This document shows, in pieces, positions 59,482 to 64,000 of a DNA stretch of 64,000 bases. The notes under the pieces are model-generated. The model was not told the origin of the DNA, searched no databases, and saw only the letters and a program-made list of their open reading frames with translations. The first letter of the stretch is position 1; each line of letters opens with the position of its first letter. This DNA is from Streptomyces sp. NRRL S-118 (GTDB lineage: Bacteria > Actinomycetota > Actinomycetes > Streptomycetales > Streptomycetaceae). The translations under genes were made by a program, and so were the position numbers. Where the stretch lies: the NCBI RefSeq assembly GCF_000716335.1, contig NZ_KL591006.1, forward strand, positions 22,582 to 86,581. Reading direction: 5' to 3'.

Positions 59482-61203
59482 ATGGGCGGCCTGTTCGAGA
59501 CGGCCGCCGGCGTGATCGACCGGCGCCTCCTGGCCTCTACCTTCCTGCCAGTTCTCGCCTTCCTGGCCGGTCTGACGGCCGTCGCCGTCTCCGGCGTGGG
59601 CTGGACCGCGGCCACCGGCTGGTGGTCGGCCACCAGCGCGGACATCAGAGTGCTGCTCCTGGTGCTCGTGCTCACCACCTCGCTGCTCCTCACGCAGCTG
59701 CTGGCGGTCGGACGCGTGGACCTCATCAGGCTGTACGAGGGCTACTGGGCGGGGCTGCCCTTCGGAATCCGGCTCGCCGAGCGATCGGCGCGGCGTCACC
59801 GGCGGCTGCACGCCTCGCTGGCCGAGACGGACCCGCGGTGGCTGCAGTATCCCGTCGCCGAGGATCAGGTGATGCCGACCCGGCTCGGCAACATCCTCCG
59901 CGGGGCGGAGGAGCACAGCGCGGAACGGTACGGGATCGACGCGGTGACGGCGTGGCCACGGCTGTACCCGACCCTCCCGGAGGCATTCCGGCAGACCTAC
60001 GCGGCGGCCGCCGCCGATCTGGAACTTGCGGTCACCGTCAGCGCCCTGGGCGCAGCCTTCGTCGTACTGGCAGGCGTCCTGGGGGTGTCGCTGCTCGCGT
60101 GGCCCGGCACCCTGCTGTGCGTGTCGACGGGCGCGCTCGTGGCCTGGCTGGGGTATCGCTGCGCGGTGAGCGGCGGGGAGTCCTACGGCCGCCTGGTGCG
60201 GGCCGCGTTCGACGTCCACCGCTGGTGTCTCCTGGACGCGATGGGTCTCGCCCGCCCGACGAGCGTGCGGGCCGAACTCGATCAGTGGGGGGCGCTGGAC
60301 AAACTGTGGGTCCGGGGGAGTGTGGACACCGAACAAGCCGACGCGCTGGGCTACCCGGAGGGGGCCCAGCTCTGGTGGGCACCGTGGGAGTCTCCGGCAC
60401 CGTCGGGGCGGGGCCCGCTGCCCGGCTCGGTCGAATCAGCGGACTCATCGGCGCAGTCAGCGGATTCGTCGGATGCAGGAGTACGTCCGCCCTTGGGCGC
60501 GGCGGGTCAGGGGCCGCCGCCCCGGCCCGGGGCAACAGCCCCCGGCGCCGGGCTTGGCCCCGATCCCGGCCCCGAGTCCGAGCCCAGCTCCTCCGCGCCC
60601 GCGCCCCGTCCTGAGCCCACGCCCGGTCCCGCCCCTCCGGCGCACCCGAGTGCCCCGGAACTCACGCACCCCGACCGGCCACGCCACGTCCGCCCGACCA
60701 CGGTGGCCTTGGTCATCCTCTTCCTCGGTGCCTGCGCCGCCGTGGCCGTACGCTCCGACGAGCCTCCGCGGCATCCGACGGCGGTCCGTGACCTGCCCGC
60801 TTACCACCTGATCGCCGAAGGCGACGTTCGTGGGGACGGCGAGCGGGACGTGCGCGACCGCCACACACTGCGGGCGATCCCGGCGGGCACCGTCGTCCGG
60901 TCCGCGGACCTCGGACCGCGCGCCCGCCCCGGACACCTGCGCGACACGTCGGTCATCGCCCTGGGCCCGCCCACGACCCGGCTCCACGCTCCTGTCGGGA
61001 TCGCCGGTGCGACCGTCACTCTGGTCGCCGTGCCGGCCCGCGCACAGGGCGGTTCCGTCTCCGTGCCCGGCGTGTTCGTCATCGCCCTCACCGGGCCGCG
61101 GGAACGCCTGGGTGTCATCCTCGCGGTGCCCCGCGTCCAAGCGGCCCGTGTGGCCAGCCAACTCGGTGCCGGCACCGTCCACTTGCTCGTCCCCGGGAGG
61201 TGA
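59482..61203 (+). CDS. Membrane protein with C-terminal SAF-like domain
   Basis: 573 aa; its ATG directly abuts the previous stop. Hydrophobic helices near 18-42, 55-77, 182-205 and 208-228 flank a ~100-residue loop. A Pro/Ala/Ser-rich linker (~310-400) leads to another helix (PTTVALVILFLGACAAVAV) and then a SAF/CpaB-like domain (DLPAYHLIAEGDVR...RAIPAGTVVRSADLGPRARP...ISLTG-like end VARVASQLGAGTVHLLVPG). SAF domains occur in Flp pilus CpaB and in antifreeze-like folds. A cell-envelope role with the protease is inferred. Confidence 0.75.
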   Translation: MGGLFETAAGVIDRRLLASTFLPVLAFLAGLTAVAVSGVGWTAATGWWSATSADIRVLLLVLVLTTSLLLTQLLAVGRVDLIRLYEGYWAGLPFGIRLAERSARRHRRLHASLAETDPRWLQYPVAEDQVMPTRLGNILRGAEEHSAERYGIDAVTAWPRLYPTLPEAFRQTYAAAAADLELAVTVSALGAAFVVLAGVLGVSLLAWPGTLLCVSTGALVAWLGYRCAVSGGESYGRLVRAAFDVHRWCLLDAMGLARPTSVRAELDQWGALDKLWVRGSVDTEQADALGYPEGAQLWWAPWESPAPSGRGPLPGSVESADSSAQSADSSDAGVRPPLGAAGQGPPPRPGATAPGAGLGPDPGPESEPSSSAPAPRPEPTPGPAPPAHPSAPELTHPDRPRHVRPTTVALVILFLGACAAVAVRSDEPPRHPTAVRDLPAYHLIAEGDVRGDGERDVRDRHTLRAIPAGTVVRSADLGPRARPGHLRDTSVIALGPPTTRLHAPVGIAGATVTLVAVPARAQGGSVSVPGVFVIALTGPRERLGVILAVPRVQAARVASQLGAGTVHLLVPGR

Positions 61204-61213
61204 GCCGCGCCTC

Positions 61214-63907
61214 ATGGCCGACCGCACCGTGCTCTTCCACCTCAGCGACCTCCGTAACGTCGGGGCGAATGCCAGCGCCCGACTGACCGTGTCCTACCGG
61301 GGTACGCCCGTCGCCCGGCTTCGCCCCGGCCGCGTCGTGTGGTGGCTCGTCCTGGGCTGGTTCGCGTCCGATCCTTACACCAGCCTCACCGGCAAGGGCG
61401 CGGCAGCGCTGGTATGCGTCATGTCGCTGGGTGCCGCACTCGGTTTCCTCGGCAGTCTCGCGGCGCTCGCCGGCGCGGGATCCATGGTGGCCGCGGGCAC
61501 ACCGGTGCCCGACCTGCTGTGGTGGGTGCTGCCGCTCCTCGGCGGCTGGCTTCTCGGTGCCGCCTCGGCATCCGCTGCGCGGATGTACCTCGCCGACGTG
61601 GGCGCCATCGTGGTGCTCGCGGTTCCGGTATTGGCACTGCTGACCCACCTTCACTCTTGGTGGTCCGCAGGCGTCTTCGCCGTACTCTTCGTTCTTTTGA
61701 TCGTGCCGCACCTGAGGTTCTTGCAGGAAATGGCGGGCGTCACCCGCTTCAACCGTACCGAGCTTCGGCTGGGCGCCGTGATCTGGCCACTGGCCGCTGC
61801 CCTGCTCGCCATGAGCCCGGCAGGAGAGTGGTTCGTCCAGTACTGGCCGGACGGTGCTCTCGGCTTTCTGGCGGGGACCGCGGGCACGACGGCAGTCATG
61901 ATCGCCGCCAAGGGGGCGTTCCTCCTGGCCGTGCGCGGCTCGCTCGCCACGGTCCACGTCACCGCGGGTCCCGCACGCCTTCGGGTGAACCGGGACAGGT
62001 TCTCCGGCCTGTACGGCGCCGAGACCGGAGTCGCCTGGTTCTGCGTGCTCGCCGCGGGCGTCTTCCATGCCGACGCCTGTGCGTTCCTGGGCTCGGCGAT
62101 CGCCCTCACGCTGTCCTTCGTGCCCGTCCTCGTCCACCGTGTCGAGGTCGCCCTGCGCTACACCGTGCAGCGGCTCGACGCCGCGCTCTACGTCTTCTCC
62201 CGGGGGCGCCGGCGCCGTGAACTCCAGGAGGCCTGGATCGCCGACGCCCGCAGAGTGCTGAGCATGTTCGCTCTGGACCGGCAGGTGGACGGCGGACGGC
62301 CGCCGGCCGCGTCCCAGCCTGCCCTACGGCTTCACAAGTCGCGCGAGAACGGCCGGTCCATAGCCATCCGGGCCGCGTACGAGCTGGTGGAGGCCATGCT
62401 CGACGAGGGCAAGAAGACCGCCCACGGCGACGTGGACGACACCATGTGGCTGCCTTTCGCGCGTAAGGACGGACGACCACAGCTGCTGAACGTGGCTCTG
62501 CAGTGGGCGGACGAGGCCAAGATGCTGCTCGACGCCCTGCCCGAGGACGGCCTTCCGGCGCTCTCGACTCCTGGGACCCCGCTCCACACTGCGCACCACG
62601 GGTACCGCTGTTACTGCCGGAACGTGCGCGGCATCGTCCACGAACTGCACGGCCGCATCGAAGAGGCGATGGCGGACCACTACGCGGCGGCTCGAATCTG
62701 CCGGAGCATCGGTGCCGTCAACACCGAAGCGATCATGCTGAGCAACTGCCGCAGGTCCTTGTTCGGCGTGCAGGTCCGGCCCCGCAGCGGCCCCTCCGCG
62801 TCCCGGTTGCAGCGCATCGACGCGGACCTGCTGCGGATCGTCACCGAGGAAGACCTGCACCCGCAGATCCGCCGCCAGCTGGCTGTCGAGGTGGCCTATC
62901 AGTGCCTGACAGCCGGTAGCCGGGCAACAGCCGAACGCATGATGCGCCTCGCCGCAGACCTTCCTCTGCGCCGTGAAGAGCGGACGGTCCTCGGCATCGA
63001 GTCGGTGCACGTGGGCGACCAGATGACCACCGTCCATCTCGGCCCCGTCCACTACGACTTCCCGCTCAACCTCGTCGACTATTCCGGCTTCAGCCGCTCC
63101 GCCGACCTCGACGCCTTCCTCACCCTTCCGTTCGCCCCCGCGCCCGGGCCGCTGAGTTACCTTTCCGAGCAGTTCTTCCCGGACCACCGCCTGCTCAGCA
63201 GAGGCATGACCATGACTCCTCTCACGACCGGTTTCCCGGGCGTATACGTCCACTTCCCGAACCTGCGGGCCATCGAGGCCTGGATCCAGCGCACGGAACG
63301 ACGCGCGGGCGCCGGCCTCACCGCCCAACTGCGCGAACAGATCGGCCTCGCCCTGCGGACCGAGGACCCCTACCGAGCCGCCGACCACCTGGTCCGCGCG
63401 TTCGCCCACCGCCAGTCGGTGCACTTCGGCATCCTGGACGACGCCCTGCGAGCCGCCGTCCGGGGAGCGGCGGAGGAGTTCGGCGACCTCGTCATCGGCC
63501 ACCTGGCGGCGCTCGCCGCCTCCGAGGACGTCCAGCCCACCCAGCCCCCCATGACGACCGCGGCACTGAATGTGGCTGCCTCCGCCAAGTCGCGTGCCCT
63601 GGCCGAACTGCTCGGCGAGTCCGTACCGCCACCGCCAGACGGCGACGACCTCTTGGACCGCGAACAGCGGGCCCGGCAGCGCTACGACGAAGCCCGCTCG
63701 TCCAGGGACCCGCTTCGGCTCCGCGAGGCCCGCGAGGAGTTGGAGCACTGCTGGAGCGCGCTGATGGCCGCCGACGATCCGAGTGCCGCGTACGCCGCTC
63801 TGCGCGCGGGACTTCCGGTGGACCACGACGAGCTGCGCGTCCTCCTCGCCCGAACGCAGTCGGCCGGAAACCCGCCCTACGGGACCCCTTCGCCTCCCGG
63901 CACCTAG
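61214..63907 (+). CDS. Large membrane protein with helical-repeat region resembling the N-terminal half of TPR-CHAT proteins
   Basis: 897 aa from ATG 61214, 10 bp after the previous stop. About seven or eight transmembrane helices lie between residues ~38 and 315. The cytoplasmic remainder is helical, with repeat-like segments (GRIEEAMADHYAAARICRSIGAVNTEAIMLSNC) and a C-terminus reading AKSRALAELLGESVPPPPD...DPSAAYAALRAGLPVDHDELRVLLART, which looks like the linker that precedes a CHAT domain in single-chain TPR-CHAT proteases. No CHAT domain follows: the TAG stop falls in CTAG at the IS junction. It is probably the membrane sensor or partner of the CHAT protease at 57.7 kb, or a gene cut by the IS. 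Confidence 0.75.
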   Translation: MADRTVLFHLSDLRNVGANASARLTVSYRGTPVARLRPGRVVWWLVLGWFASDPYTSLTGKGAAALVCVMSLGAALGFLGSLAALAGAGSMVAAGTPVPDLLWWVLPLLGGWLLGAASASAARMYLADVGAIVVLAVPVLALLTHLHSWWSAGVFAVLFVLLIVPHLRFLQEMAGVTRFNRTELRLGAVIWPLAAALLAMSPAGEWFVQYWPDGALGFLAGTAGTTAVMIAAKGAFLLAVRGSLATVHVTAGPARLRVNRDRFSGLYGAETGVAWFCVLAAGVFHADACAFLGSAIALTLSFVPVLVHRVEVALRYTVQRLDAALYVFSRGRRRRELQEAWIADARRVLSMFALDRQVDGGRPPAASQPALRLHKSRENGRSIAIRAAYELVEAMLDEGKKTAHGDVDDTMWLPFARKDGRPQLLNVALQWADEAKMLLDALPEDGLPALSTPGTPLHTAHHGYRCYCRNVRGIVHELHGRIEEAMADHYAAARICRSIGAVNTEAIMLSNCRRSLFGVQVRPRSGPSASRLQRIDADLLRIVTEEDLHPQIRRQLAVEVAYQCLTAGSRATAERMMRLAADLPLRREERTVLGIESVHVGDQMTTVHLGPVHYDFPLNLVDYSGFSRSADLDAFLTLPFAPAPGPLSYLSEQFFPDHRLLSRGMTMTPLTTGFPGVYVHFPNLRAIEAWIQRTERRAGAGLTAQLREQIGLALRTEDPYRAADHLVRAFAHRQSVHFGILDDALRAAVRGAAEEFGDLVIGHLAALAASEDVQPTQPPMTTAALNVAASAKSRALAELLGESVPPPPDGDDLLDREQRARQRYDEARSSRDPLRLREAREELEHCWSALMAADDPSAAYAALRAGLPVDHDELRVLLARTQSAGNPPYGTPSPPGT

Positions 63908-64000
63908 TACTGCAACGGACCCGATCGTGGGTGGGTGAACTGAAGGCTTTGCACGAGCGGTTCGTGCATCGTTTTGCCAGGTCGGAGCCGCGTGAGTCGG
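63908..64000 (+). mobile_element. IS701-like insertion sequence, left end (continues beyond window)
   Basis: Begins with TACTGCAACGG directly after CTAG, the same terminus as the remnant at 57.3 kb. The first transposase codons follow 23 bp later. Only 93 bp are visible. Confidence 0.75.
63931..64000 (+). CDS. IS701-family transposase, N-terminal fragment (window edge)
   Basis: From GTG 63931 the frame reads VGELKALHERFVHRFARSEPRES, which matches the opening of streptomycete IS701-type transposases. The rest lies outside the window, so intactness cannot be judged. Confidence 0.7.
   Translation, partial: MGELKALHERFVHRFARSEPRES

Overview
The window is very GC-rich DNA (roughly 72-74% by eye) with short intergenic gaps, GTG starts, 4-bp ATGA/GTGA gene overlaps and protein families typical of Streptomyces. 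The strongest taxonomic marker is an afsK/afsR/afsS locus, a regulatory set characteristic of streptomycetes. The window therefore looks like a chromosomal segment of a Streptomyces species. No rRNA, CRISPR array or phage structural genes were seen; there is one tRNA.

Region by region. (1) 1-5.4 kb, minus strand: an FxSxx-COOH cyclophane RiPP operon in the order precursor fxsA, radical SAM/SPASM maturase fxsB, an HExxH-type putative peptide beta-hydroxylase, the TIR-like protein fxsC, and the 5' part of fxsT (ParA-like ATPase plus TIR, cut by the window edge). (2) 5.5-13.9 kb: an FAD-linked oxidase and tRNA-Arg(CCU). The 3' half of this tRNA is duplicated 0.7 kb downstream inside a truncated Uma2 nuclease gene, as in a decayed integration site. 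An accessory patch follows: a VapBC-like pair, a PD-(D/E)xK polymorphic toxin with a possible immunity gene, lipoproteins and small membrane proteins. (3) 13.9-22.6 kb: conserved functions, including a polytopic membrane protein, a D-Ala-D-Ala carboxypeptidase with a very long disordered N-terminus, a GOLPH3-like protein, an XRE/DUF397 pair, a sodium:solute symporter remnant and an ADP-ribosylglycohydrolase. (4) 22.7-29.8 kb: FO synthase (fbiC, coenzyme F420) next to an F420-type LLM oxidoreductase, a Tat-exported PHP phosphoesterase, a cupin and an amino-acid permease.

(5) 30-56.5 kb: a dispersed set of catabolic genes of acyl-CoA type: aldehyde dehydrogenase, N-acyl-D-amino-acid deacylase-like amidohydrolase, two LLM oxidoreductases, SDR, thioesterase, amidohydrolase-2, FadD3-like ligase, thiolase + DUF35 + enoyl-CoA hydratase, acyl-CoA dehydrogenase + Ddn-like protein, and a second thiolase-like protein. 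Many of these promoters carry the same palindrome, CTGAC-N5-GTCAG (seven sites plus one degenerate), which suggests one regulon, possibly under the TetR protein at 52.9 kb. The genes are interleaved with afsR, afsS, afsK and an AfsK-adjacent VOC protein, so a degradative regulon and a global antibiotic/development regulator share one locus.

(6) 56.6-64 kb: a PNPOx-family enzyme, the 3' remnant of an IS701-like element, then a four-gene operon (CHAT-family protease; CBS-like/zinc-ribbon protein; membrane protein with a SAF-like domain; large membrane protein with a helical-repeat region resembling the N-terminal half of TPR-CHAT proteins). A second IS701-like element begins at the right edge. 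This split CHAT operon is the best candidate for an undescribed signalling or defence system in the window.
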